From NCBI GenBank assembly GCA_964634465.1, contig CAZWLY010000002.1:1-64000 (forward strand): a stretch of DNA of 64,000 nt, read 5' to 3'. The DNA comes from CAZWLY01 sp964634465. Its GTDB lineage: Bacteria > Desulfobacterota > Desulfarculia > G963662305. Shown here one piece after another: positions 54,195-61,647 of the stretch; the stretch's first letter is position 1; each line of letters starts with the position of its first letter. Below the pieces are notes generated by a model. It had not been told where the DNA came from and ran no database searches. It saw nothing but the letters and a program-made list of their open reading frames with translations. A program made the position numbers and the translations under genes.

Positions 54195-54821
54195 GTGATC
54201 GCCATCCTGGACTACGAGGCGGGCAACCTGACCTCGGTCAAGCGCGCCCTCGACAAGCTGGGCCTGCCCTCGATCATCACCGCCCGGCCGGAGGATGTGG
54301 CCGGGGCCGAGCGGATCATCTTCCCCGGCGTGGGCGCGGCCGGGGCGACCATGCGGGCGCTCCGCGACTCCGGTTTGGGCGAAGCCCTGACCGAAGCCGT
54401 CGAGGCCGGCAAGCCGGTCCTGGGCATCTGCGTCGGCTGCCAGATCATCATGGATTCCTCCGAGGAGAACCAGACCGCCTGCCTGGGCCTGCTGCCGGGC
54501 TGCGTCAAGGCCTTTCCCCGGCCGCTGATGGACGCCGAGGGCAACCGGCTCAAGGTGCCCCACATGGGCTGGAACGAGGTCCGCTTCATCAGGCCCCATC
54601 CCCTCTTCGACGGGGTGCCTGAAGGCTCGGAGTTCTACTTCGTCCACTCCTATTACCCGGAGCCCAGCCGGAAGGACGTCGTCTTCGGCGAGTGCGACTA
54701 CGGCCTGACCTTCGCCGCGGCCGTGGGCCGGGACAACCTGATGGCGCTGCAGTTCCACACCGAGAAGTCGGGCCGGCCGGGGCTCAAGATCCTGGACAAC
54801 TTCGCCAGGTGGCGGCCGTAG
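54195..54821 (+). CDS. hisH: Imidazole glycerol phosphate synthase, glutaminase subunit
   Basis: 208 residues, GTG start with AAGGAG. Class I glutaminase with nucleophile Cys in GICVGCQII, and His and Glu in LQFHTEKSG. It hands ammonia to HisF in histidine synthesis. The second Cys two residues after the nucleophile motif (GCQ instead of GMQ) is mildly unusual. Confidence 0.94.
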   Translation: MIAILDYEAGNLTSVKRALDKLGLPSIITARPEDVAGAERIIFPGVGAAGATMRALRDSGLGEALTEAVEAGKPVLGICVGCQIIMDSSEENQTACLGLLPGCVKAFPRPLMDAEGNRLKVPHMGWNEVRFIRPHPLFDGVPEGSEFYFVHSYYPEPSRKDVVFGECDYGLTFAAAVGRDNLMALQFHTEKSGRPGLKILDNFARWRP

Positions 54822-54836
54822 AGGGGGTGAGCGACG

Positions 54837-55616
54837 ATGTTGAGCAAGAGGATCATCCCCTGCCTGGACGTCCGCGACGGCAAGACGACCAAGGGGATCA
54901 AGTTCGAGGGCAACGTCGATATCGGCGATCCGGTGGAAATGGCCGCCTTCTACTACGAGGAGGGCGCCGACGAGATCGTCTTCTACGACATCACCGCCTC
55001 GGCCGAGCACCGGCACATCATGCTCGACGTGGTCCGCCGGGTGGCCGAGACGATCTTCATCCCCTTCTCGGTCGGCGGCGGCATCCGGAGCGTGGAGGAC
55101 ATGCGGGCCGTGCTTTTGGCCGGCGCGGAAAAGGTCAGCGTCAACTCGGCCGCGGTCAAGAATCCAGAGATCATCCGCCAGGGGGCCGAGGCCTTCGGCA
55201 GCCAGTGCATCGTGCTGGGGATGGATGTCAAACAGGTTGAAAAGACGGATGAAATTCCTTCCGGCTACGAGATCGTCATCCACGGCGGCCGCAAGTACAT
55301 GGGCCTCGACGCCCTCGAGTGGGCCCGCCGGGCCGAGGAGCTGGGCGCGGGCGAGATCTGTCTCAACTCCATCGACGCCGACGGCACCCAGGCAGGCTAC
55401 GAGATGAACCTGACCCGGCTCATCTCCGAGGCGGTCTCCATCCCGGTCATCGCCTCGGGCGGTGCGGGCCGGCCCCGACACATCATCGACGTCTTGACCG
55501 AGGGCAAGGCCGACGCGGCCCTGATCGCCTCCATGACCCATTACGGCCACTACAGCGTCAAAGAGATCAAGGACGCCTGCCACGCCGCCGGGGTCAAGGT
55601 CCGGCGGGTGTGGTAA
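54837..55616 (+). CDS. hisF: Imidazole glycerol phosphate synthase, cyclase subunit
   Basis: 259 residues. TIM barrel with catalytic Asp in CLDVRDG and in NSIDADGTQAG. Phosphate sites are GGGIRS and ASGGAG. It starts 15 bases after hisH. The full histidine set is not here (hisC is 32 kb away), so the pathway is scattered. The pair could also act in a paralogous amidation route, but motifs match true HisF. Confidence 0.93.
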   Translation: MLSKRIIPCLDVRDGKTTKGIKFEGNVDIGDPVEMAAFYYEEGADEIVFYDITASAEHRHIMLDVVRRVAETIFIPFSVGGGIRSVEDMRAVLLAGAEKVSVNSAAVKNPEIIRQGAEAFGSQCIVLGMDVKQVEKTDEIPSGYEIVIHGGRKYMGLDALEWARRAEELGAGEICLNSIDADGTQAGYEMNLTRLISEAVSIPVIASGGAGRPRHIIDVLTEGKADAALIASMTHYGHYSVKEIKDACHAAGVKVRRVW

Positions 55617-55709
55617 GATGATTCGTAGTGAGGCGGGGAGGGCGGGCCTGACGAAAAACTTTCCCAAAGGGTTTCCCTGGAAATCCTCCCCCAACCCTCA
55701 GGAGACGAC

Positions 55710-56513
55710 ATGATCTCGCCGGGCGATTACTTCGATCTTCAGGCTGCCAGCCACGCCGAGCTGTTCACCGGCGTCGAACGGGTCTGGGAGACGCTGGATA
55801 GGATCAGACCGTTCATCGAGGAACGGATCGAGCCCAATATCGAACCGCTCAAGGCCAGATACGGCGATTTCGTGCCCCGGACGGTGGTTTTGTTCGAGGG
55901 CGAGCTGATCGAGAACGGATTCACCCTCTCACCCGGCGACGCCACCAAGGACAAGTTCGGGGTCGAGATCGACGGCCGGCCGGCGCCGGGGGCGGTGGTG
56001 ATCTACGGCGGGGCCTGCTTTCCGGACGACCGGGTGGAACTCTCCCCCGGCGTGGTGGTCGAGACCGGGGCGGTCGTCAAGGGACCGACCATCGTCGGCC
56101 CCTCCACCGAGGTCCGCCAGGGAGCCTATGTCCGCGGCTCCTGCCTGATCGGCCGGCGGTGTGTCGTCGGGCATGTGACCGAGTTGAAGAACGCCGTCTT
56201 CCTGGACGAGGCCAAGGCCGGCCACTTCGCCTACGTCGGCGATTCGGTGTTGGGCCTGGCGGTCAACCTGGGCGCCGGAACCAAGCTGGCCAACCTGAAA
56301 CTGAAGCCCTCGCCGACCCGCTACCGGATCGGCGGCGAGGACTACCTCGTGGACCGGCGGAAATTCGGAGCCATCGTCGGCGACGGCACCGAGATCGGCT
56401 GCAACACGGTGACCAACCCCGGCTGTCTCATCGGCCCCAAGTCGCTGATCTCGCCCAACACCACCGTGCCGGCCACGGTCCACCACGCCCGGTCGATCAT
56501 CCGCTCCGATTGA
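55710..56513 (+). CDS. Left-handed beta-helix (hexapeptide-repeat) transferase-like protein
   Basis: 267 residues. The first 80 residues are helical. Residues about 85-250 hold hexapeptide repeats (VELSPGVVVETGAVVKGPTIVG pattern). Motifs like AYVRGSCLIG, ELKNAVFLDEAKAGHFAYVGDS and NTVTNPGCLIGPKSLISPNTTV match the GlmU acetyltransferase domain, including the Lys and His positions expected for sugar-phosphate binding. The pyrophosphorylase domain is absent. Probably an N- or O-acyltransferase on a sugar nucleotide. Confidence 0.83.
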   Translation: MISPGDYFDLQAASHAELFTGVERVWETLDRIRPFIEERIEPNIEPLKARYGDFVPRTVVLFEGELIENGFTLSPGDATKDKFGVEIDGRPAPGAVVIYGGACFPDDRVELSPGVVVETGAVVKGPTIVGPSTEVRQGAYVRGSCLIGRRCVVGHVTELKNAVFLDEAKAGHFAYVGDSVLGLAVNLGAGTKLANLKLKPSPTRYRIGGEDYLVDRRKFGAIVGDGTEIGCNTVTNPGCLIGPKSLISPNTTVPATVHHARSIIRSD

Positions 56514-56516
56514 GCC

Positions 56517-57350
56517 ATGACCAGCCCGCCCCCCCACGCGTCCGTCAAGCCAGGAGCCGGCGGGCCGCGGGTGGCCATCGGCCGGCGGCTGAACGGCTAT
56601 CGGGGCATCACCTGCCTGGGGCCGCGACCGTCGTTGGCCGACTACCCGGCCGAGGAACGCCGCCTGATCGAAGCCGCGCCGGTGATCTACTACCCCACCC
56701 GAACCCTGGCCGCGGCCTTCAAGGCGGTGGGCAAACCGACCTATCCCAGTTGGGAGAGCCACCATTTCGGCCAGGACAAGCTGCGCCAACTGGCCCTGTT
56801 TTCCGCGGCCGGCCTGGCCATGCCCCGGACCAAGGTCTACTTCGGCCGGCAACGGGCCCGGATAGCCCAGGACTTCGACCTGCCCCTGATCGCCAAGACG
56901 CCGCGGGCCTCGGCCCTGGGGCGGGGAGTGTTCTTGATCTCGGACGCCGCCGCCCTGGCCCGGTATCTGAGTCGCCACAACCCGGCCTACATCCAGGAGT
57001 ATCTGGCCGAGGCCGTTGACGTGCGGGTGGTGGTCGTCGGCGGCGAACTGCTGGCCGCCTATGTCAGGCGGCCGGCGCCGGGCGAGTTTCGGGCCAATCT
57101 GGCCCAGGGCGCCCGGGCGGTCTTCGGGGGCGTGCCCCAGGCGGCGGTCGATCTGGCCCTCGAAACGGCCAGGCGCTGCCGCCTCGATGAGATCGGCCTG
57201 GACGTGCTGGTCAAAGACGGCCGGCCGTACTTGATCGAGGCCAACCTGCTCTTCGGCCGGCGGGCCCTGGCCTCGGCCGGCATCGACCTCAAGGCCGAAC
57301 TCCACCGGCTCATCGTCTCGGGCCGGATCGAGCGGCGACTGGGGGTGTGA
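56517..57350 (+). CDS. RimK-like ATP-grasp ligase
   Basis: 277 residues, ATG three bases after the upstream gene. ATP-grasp pattern: PLIAKTPRASALGRGVFLI (ATP loop), YIQEYLAEAVDVRVVVVGGELLAAYVR, and the metal site in DVLVKDGRPYLIEANLLFG (Glu and Asn). The family joins amino acids to carboxylates (RimK, LysX, GshB). Its close coupling to the beta-helix transferase suggests the two modify one small molecule or sugar. The substrate is unknown. Confidence 0.83.
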   Translation: MTSPPPHASVKPGAGGPRVAIGRRLNGYRGITCLGPRPSLADYPAEERRLIEAAPVIYYPTRTLAAAFKAVGKPTYPSWESHHFGQDKLRQLALFSAAGLAMPRTKVYFGRQRARIAQDFDLPLIAKTPRASALGRGVFLISDAAALARYLSRHNPAYIQEYLAEAVDVRVVVVGGELLAAYVRRPAPGEFRANLAQGARAVFGGVPQAAVDLALETARRCRLDEIGLDVLVKDGRPYLIEANLLFGRRALASAGIDLKAELHRLIVSGRIERRLGV

Positions 57351-57530
57351 GCGACCGGAGCGATTCGGCGGGACTCGGAGCCCGAACTCGAGTCGGAATC
57401 CTCTCAGGAAAAGAGGCGACGCCGGTCCTGCTTTCAAAGATAGATTTTCTAAAAAATTACCTCTTTTGCGGATCAAAATCGTTCGCGCGCGCTGGTAAGC
57501 GCCATGATCGTTGCTACCGATGGCGGGCGG

Positions 57531-57558
57531 TTGACTTTTGGAGTCAATCGTCTACACT
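57531..57558 (+). promoter_or_regulatory. Sigma-70-type promoter for the chemoreceptor-like gene
   Basis: TTGACT at 57531-57536 and TACACT at 57553-57558 with 16 bp between, 52 bases before the start. It lies in an AT-richer leader (57351-57610) that shows no thiamine-type riboswitch core. Confidence 0.55.
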
Positions 57559-57610
57559 GCGGTTTAATCCGTTGTTACTACTTCGTAATGTCAGGGCGGG
57601 GGGAAGCCTG

Positions 57611-59524
57611 ATGTTTGGACGAACTGGTATCGTGCTCGGGGGAGTGGTCTTGGCTCTGGCCAACTTGACCGCCGGCCTGTTTTTGGCCGGCCGGGAATGG
57701 TCGTGGTGGCTGGCCGCGGCCGTGGCGGCGGCCGACGCGGCCATTGCGGCGGCGGTCTGGCTTGCCGTCCGTCGCGCCGCCGTCGCCAGGCGAGACGGCC
57801 TGCTGCCGGCTTTGGAGATGGCCGTCAGGGGCCAGTTCCGGCAAGCGGCGCTCCTGCTGAAAGACGAGCCCGGCCACCCGGCTGCGCCGCTGATCGGTCG
57901 GCTGGTCGAGCTGGCCGCCGCGGGCGCCGCCTCGGAGCAGGCCTTGGCCGGCTCGGCGGCCGCCGAGCTCGACTCCCAGGCCAGGAAGGTCTCCGACTCG
58001 TCCAAGCATCTGGAGGCCCTGGTCGGCTCGGCCAGGCTGGCGGCCGAACACGCCTCTAAGGCCAACAAGCTGGCCCACCAGGCGGCCGAGACGGCCTCCA
58101 AAGGCCGGGACGTGGTCTCCGAGACGGTCCAGTCGATGGCGGCCATTAGTGAAAGTTCAAATAAAATCAAAGTAATAATGAAGGCGATTGACGAGATCGC
58201 CTTTCAGACCAACCTCTTGGCCCTAAACGCCGCCGTGGAGGCGGCCCGGGCCGGAGACGCCGGCGTGGGCTTCGCCGTGGTCGCCGAGGAGGTTCGCAAT
58301 CTGGCCCAGCGGGCCGCCGAGGCGGCCGAAAACTCCCAGGCCCTGGTCACCGAAACCATCCAGCGGGTGGCGACCGGCGAGAAGTCGGTCGATGAAACCG
58401 CGTCCGCCTTTGCCGAGTTGGTGGACAAGGCCCAGGAGACGGCCGGGATAATCGCCGACATCCAGAACCTGACCACCGACCAGAGCCAGCAGCTCGATCA
58501 CATCAACGTCGCTTTGATCCAAGCCTCGACCTCGCTGCTGAGGCTGTGTCGGGCCGCCGGCGGGGCGGGCGAAGGAGCCGGCCCACAGGCGGCCGAACCC
58601 GGCCGGGCCCGCCTGGGCGGCCCCAAGCGGAGAGCCGGCCGCGTCCTGAAATTCCGGCCCCATTGGGTGCCCCAGGCCCAGTTCGCCGGCTTCTACGTTG
58701 CCTTGGACAAGGGCTTTTACCGGGAGGCCGGGCTGGAGGTCGAGTTCCTCGACGGCGGACCGGACGCCAACCCGCTGACCGAGCTGATCCGGGGCGAGAT
58801 CGATTTCGGCACCGCCTGGCTGAGCACCGCGCTGATCGTCCACGCTCGCGGGGCGGATATAGTTGAATTGGCTCAAATCATTCAGAAAAGCGGCCTGATG
58901 ATGGTCGCCCGCAAGGAGGACGGAATTCATTCGGTCGGCGATCTGAAGCGCCGCAGCGTCGGCGTCTGGCCGGGGGAGCTGCGCTATCCCGTCCTCGCTT
59001 TGGATCGGGACCGGGGGCTCAACCTGCACCTGGTCGATCAGGGCTTCGACCTGTCCGAGTTCATCAACCGAGAGGTGGAAGTGGCCACGGTGATGAGCTT
59101 CAACGAGTTGATCACTCTCCAGGAGCGGGGGATAAGCCTCGGCGAGCTGACGCTGTTCCGCTTCCCGGAACTGGGCATGAACTTCCCGGAAGACGGCCTG
59201 TATACCAGCGGTGAGGTGCTCAAGAAAGATCCCGAGACCTGCCTGGCCTTTACCGAGGCCTCGCTCAAGGGTTGGCGCTTCACCCGCCAGAACCCGGCCG
59301 AGGCGCTTCAGATCGTGATGAACCACCACCAACGCTCGCCCATCCAGACCTCCAGGAGCCATCAGAAGCGGATGCTGGACGAGATCATCCAACTGGTCGA
59401 CTTCAAGGGCAGCCGTTTGGGCCAGCTCAAACGCCAGGACTTCGAGCGGGTGGTGTCCACCCTCTTGAAGCTGGGTCAGATAGAGAGACGGGTGGCCTGG
59501 GAGGAGTTCTACCGGGGGGCCTAG
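57611..59524 (+). CDS. Chemoreceptor signalling domain fused to C-terminal NMT1/THI5-like domain
   Basis: 637 residues, ATG with GGGGGGAAG. Two TM helices (about 6-27 and 32-53) with almost no periplasmic loop and no clear HAMP. Residues about 110-310 are an MCP signalling coiled coil whose tip (about 194-235) reads DEIAFQTNLLALNAAVEAARAG. After a linker, residues about 345-610 are a THI5/NMT1/SsuA-like solute-binding fold (FAGFYVALDKGFYREAGLEVEF, FGTAWLSTALIV). So a normally periplasmic sensor fold lies on the cytoplasmic side. The ligand may be a pyrimidine or sulfonate-like metabolite. Confidence 0.85.
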   Translation: MFGRTGIVLGGVVLALANLTAGLFLAGREWSWWLAAAVAAADAAIAAAVWLAVRRAAVARRDGLLPALEMAVRGQFRQAALLLKDEPGHPAAPLIGRLVELAAAGAASEQALAGSAAAELDSQARKVSDSSKHLEALVGSARLAAEHASKANKLAHQAAETASKGRDVVSETVQSMAAISESSNKIKVIMKAIDEIAFQTNLLALNAAVEAARAGDAGVGFAVVAEEVRNLAQRAAEAAENSQALVTETIQRVATGEKSVDETASAFAELVDKAQETAGIIADIQNLTTDQSQQLDHINVALIQASTSLLRLCRAAGGAGEGAGPQAAEPGRARLGGPKRRAGRVLKFRPHWVPQAQFAGFYVALDKGFYREAGLEVEFLDGGPDANPLTELIRGEIDFGTAWLSTALIVHARGADIVELAQIIQKSGLMMVARKEDGIHSVGDLKRRSVGVWPGELRYPVLALDRDRGLNLHLVDQGFDLSEFINREVEVATVMSFNELITLQERGISLGELTLFRFPELGMNFPEDGLYTSGEVLKKDPETCLAFTEASLKGWRFTRQNPAEALQIVMNHHQRSPIQTSRSHQKRMLDEIIQLVDFKGSRLGQLKRQDFERVVSTLLKLGQIERRVAWEEFYRGA

Positions 59525-59691
59525 ATCGGCTTTAGTCCGCCGGGGCAGCGCCCCGACAACCTGGGGCGATACTTGCGGCGGAGAAAAAACGACGCCGCAT
59601 CTGCCGCCGATACGCCGTCGCTTCGTTCATCCGCTGGGTTGGGATTGGCGCGGTGGGGAAGAGGTTGCAGTCGTCCGGGCGGCGGGCCCTC

Positions 59692-60045
59692 TCAGGCTTT
59701 TCCGTCCTTGTCGCCGTCTTTTTCCAGGGTCTCGAACACCTTGCCGGCCGCCTTGGCCGTTCGCTTGAGCTTGTCGACCTTGTTCAGCCCCGGCATCCGC
59801 CTGAGGAGCTGGGCCTTGATCTCGGCCTCCAGGTCGGCCTCCGGCGGGGTTTCCTTTCCGGCCTCGGTCTCGCTCTCCTCCTCGTCGGCCGGGGCTTTTT
59901 TACCCAGGCCCTCCGCCTTGCCGGCCGAGAACTCCTTGCCCACCCGGCCCAGTTGCTTGCCGATCTCGGGCAGACGCTTGGCCCCGAAGATAAAGACCAG
60001 CGCGGCCAGAATCAGGAGCAGTTCCAACGGGCCCGGTGAAAACAT
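59692..60045 (-). CDS. tatA: Twin-arginine translocase subunit TatA/TatB
   Basis: 117 residues. N-terminal TM (LLLILAALVFIFG), the hinge FGAKRLPEIGKQLGR, an amphipathic helix, then an acidic tail with a second helical segment. It forms the Tat pore for folded cofactor-bearing proteins. The Phe-Gly hinge favours TatA over TatB; the Pro (PGPLELL) before the TM occurs in both. tatC is not in the window. GGAGGGCG Shine-Dalgarno. Confidence 0.87.
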   Translation of the reverse strand: MFSPGPLELLLILAALVFIFGAKRLPEIGKQLGRVGKEFSAGKAEGLGKKAPADEEESETEAGKETPPEADLEAEIKAQLLRRMPGLNKVDKLKRTAKAAGKVFETLEKDGDKDGKA

Positions 60046-60210
60046 TCGCCCTCCAGAGGCTAAACACTACCAGACAGCCCCTTGTTTGGCTACTTCTTTT
60101 CAGATATCCTGGTCGGGTCTCGACTCCGGCGACCGGGTTTTGCCGGGCGGCCGGGGCGGGCCCGCCGCCCGGCGGATGGAACGGCCCGCCGGGGCGTCCG
60201 ATAGGGGAAG

Positions 60211-61647
60211 ATGATGACCTCGAAAGACCTCCAAGACCGACTTCGCCGCCTGCCGGGGGTGGATGTGCTGTTGGGGTACGGCCCGGTGGCCCGGCTCGTC
60301 TATCCGCCCTCGGTGGTCAAAAGGGCGGTTCGCCAAGTGCTGGATGAAACCCGCCGGGAGATCAGGGCCGGCGGCGAGCCGGAGGTGAGCCTCGACGCCC
60401 TGGCCGAAAAGGCGGCCGAGGCGGCGGCCGGGCTCGACGCACCCAACTTCAAGCGGGTGGTCAACGCCACCGGCGTGGTCATCCACACCAACCTGGGCCG
60501 CTCGCTCCTGGCCAGGGAGGCGCTCGAGGCGGTGATCGAGTTCTCCAGCGCCTACACCAATCTGGAATTCGACCTGGCCCGGGGCAGGCGCGGTTCCCGC
60601 TACAGCCACGTGGTCGAGCTGTTGAAGGAACTGACCGGAGCCGAGGCGGCCCTGGTGGTCAACAACAACGCCGCCGCGGTCTTGGTGGCGCTCAACACCC
60701 TCGGTTTGGGCCGGGAGGTGATCGTCTCCCGGGGGCAACTGGTCGAGATCGGCGGCTCGTTCCGCATCCCCGAGGTCATGGCCCGCTCCGGGGCGGTGCT
60801 GGTCGAGGTCGGCGCGACCAACAAGACCCACCTCAGAGACTACGAGGCGGCCATCACTGAGAACACGGCCGGTCTGCTGAAGGTCCACCAGTCCAACTTC
60901 GCCATGGTCGGCTTCTCCCAGGTGGTGGAGCTTACGGCCATGGTCGAGCTGGCCAGGAAGCACGGGCTGTGGGTCATGGAGGATCTGGGCTCGGGCTGCC
61001 TGGTCGATCTGTCCCGCTACGGTCTGACCAAGGAACCGACCGTGGCCGAGAGCCTGAACCAAGGCGCCGACGTGGTCACCTTTTCCGGCGACAAGCTCCT
61101 GGGCGGACCCCAGGCCGGTCTCATCCTGGGTCGGGCCGAGGTGATCGAGAGAATCCAGAAAAATCCCCTCAACCGGGCGGTCAGGATCGACAAGATGACC
61201 CTGGCCGGTTTGGAGGCGACGCTTCGCCTCTACCGCGACGAGTCCCTCGCGGCCAGGGAGATCCCCACCCTGCGTATGCTCGCCCTGCCCGAATCGACGT
61301 TGAAGGCCAGGGCCAGGCGGCTGAAGAAGCGACTGGCCGAGCTGGACCCCCGCGTGGAGACGACGATCATCAAGGACAGCTCCCAGGTCGGCGGCGGCGC
61401 GCTGCCGCTTCAGGTCATGCCCACCGCGCTGGTCGGGTTGCGGCTGGACGGCTTCTCCGCCGCCCGGCTGGAGGAGGCCTTCCGGCGGCCGGAGAAGGTC
61501 CCCGGCGGGCGCGAGACGCCGGTCATCGGCCGCATCGTCGATGACTGGTTGACTTTCGACCCCCGAACCCTGCTGCCCGGCGACGAGACGATCATCGTCT
61601 CGGCCCTGGCTGAAATCATCTCCGCCAGGATGGGGAATCGCTCATGA
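60211..61647 (+). CDS. selA: L-seryl-tRNA(Sec) selenium transferase
   Basis: 478 residues. It converts Ser-tRNA(Sec) to Sec-tRNA(Sec) using selenophosphate and PLP. Motifs: NATGVVIHTNLGRSLL, LVVNNNAAAVLVAL, GEIGGSFR-type IGGSFRIP, HQSNFAMVGF, and the PLP Lys in FSGDKLLGGPQAG. Full length, so the organism makes selenoproteins. It overlaps the downstream gene by ATGA. selB and selD are not in the window. Confidence 0.96.
   Translation: MMTSKDLQDRLRRLPGVDVLLGYGPVARLVYPPSVVKRAVRQVLDETRREIRAGGEPEVSLDALAEKAAEAAAGLDAPNFKRVVNATGVVIHTNLGRSLLAREALEAVIEFSSAYTNLEFDLARGRRGSRYSHVVELLKELTGAEAALVVNNNAAAVLVALNTLGLGREVIVSRGQLVEIGGSFRIPEVMARSGAVLVEVGATNKTHLRDYEAAITENTAGLLKVHQSNFAMVGFSQVVELTAMVELARKHGLWVMEDLGSGCLVDLSRYGLTKEPTVAESLNQGADVVTFSGDKLLGGPQAGLILGRAEVIERIQKNPLNRAVRIDKMTLAGLEATLRLYRDESLAAREIPTLRMLALPESTLKARARRLKKRLAELDPRVETTIIKDSSQVGGGALPLQVMPTALVGLRLDGFSAARLEEAFRRPEKVPGGRETPVIGRIVDDWLTFDPRTLLPGDETIIVSALAEIISARMGNRS

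Noticed and set aside
54195..55616. A histidine biosynthesis operon
   Set aside because: Only hisH and hisF are present here; hisC is alone 32 kb away and hisA, hisB, hisD, hisG and hisI are absent from the window.
57351..57610. Thiamine or other riboswitch in the leader of the NMT1-containing receptor
   Set aside because: No THI-box core (CTGAGA...) or other known aptamer signature could be seen; only a promoter fits.
59535..59570. Terminator hairpin CGGGGC/GCCCCG after the receptor gene
   Set aside because: A short GC stem exists but no T-tract follows, so the evidence is too weak to list it.
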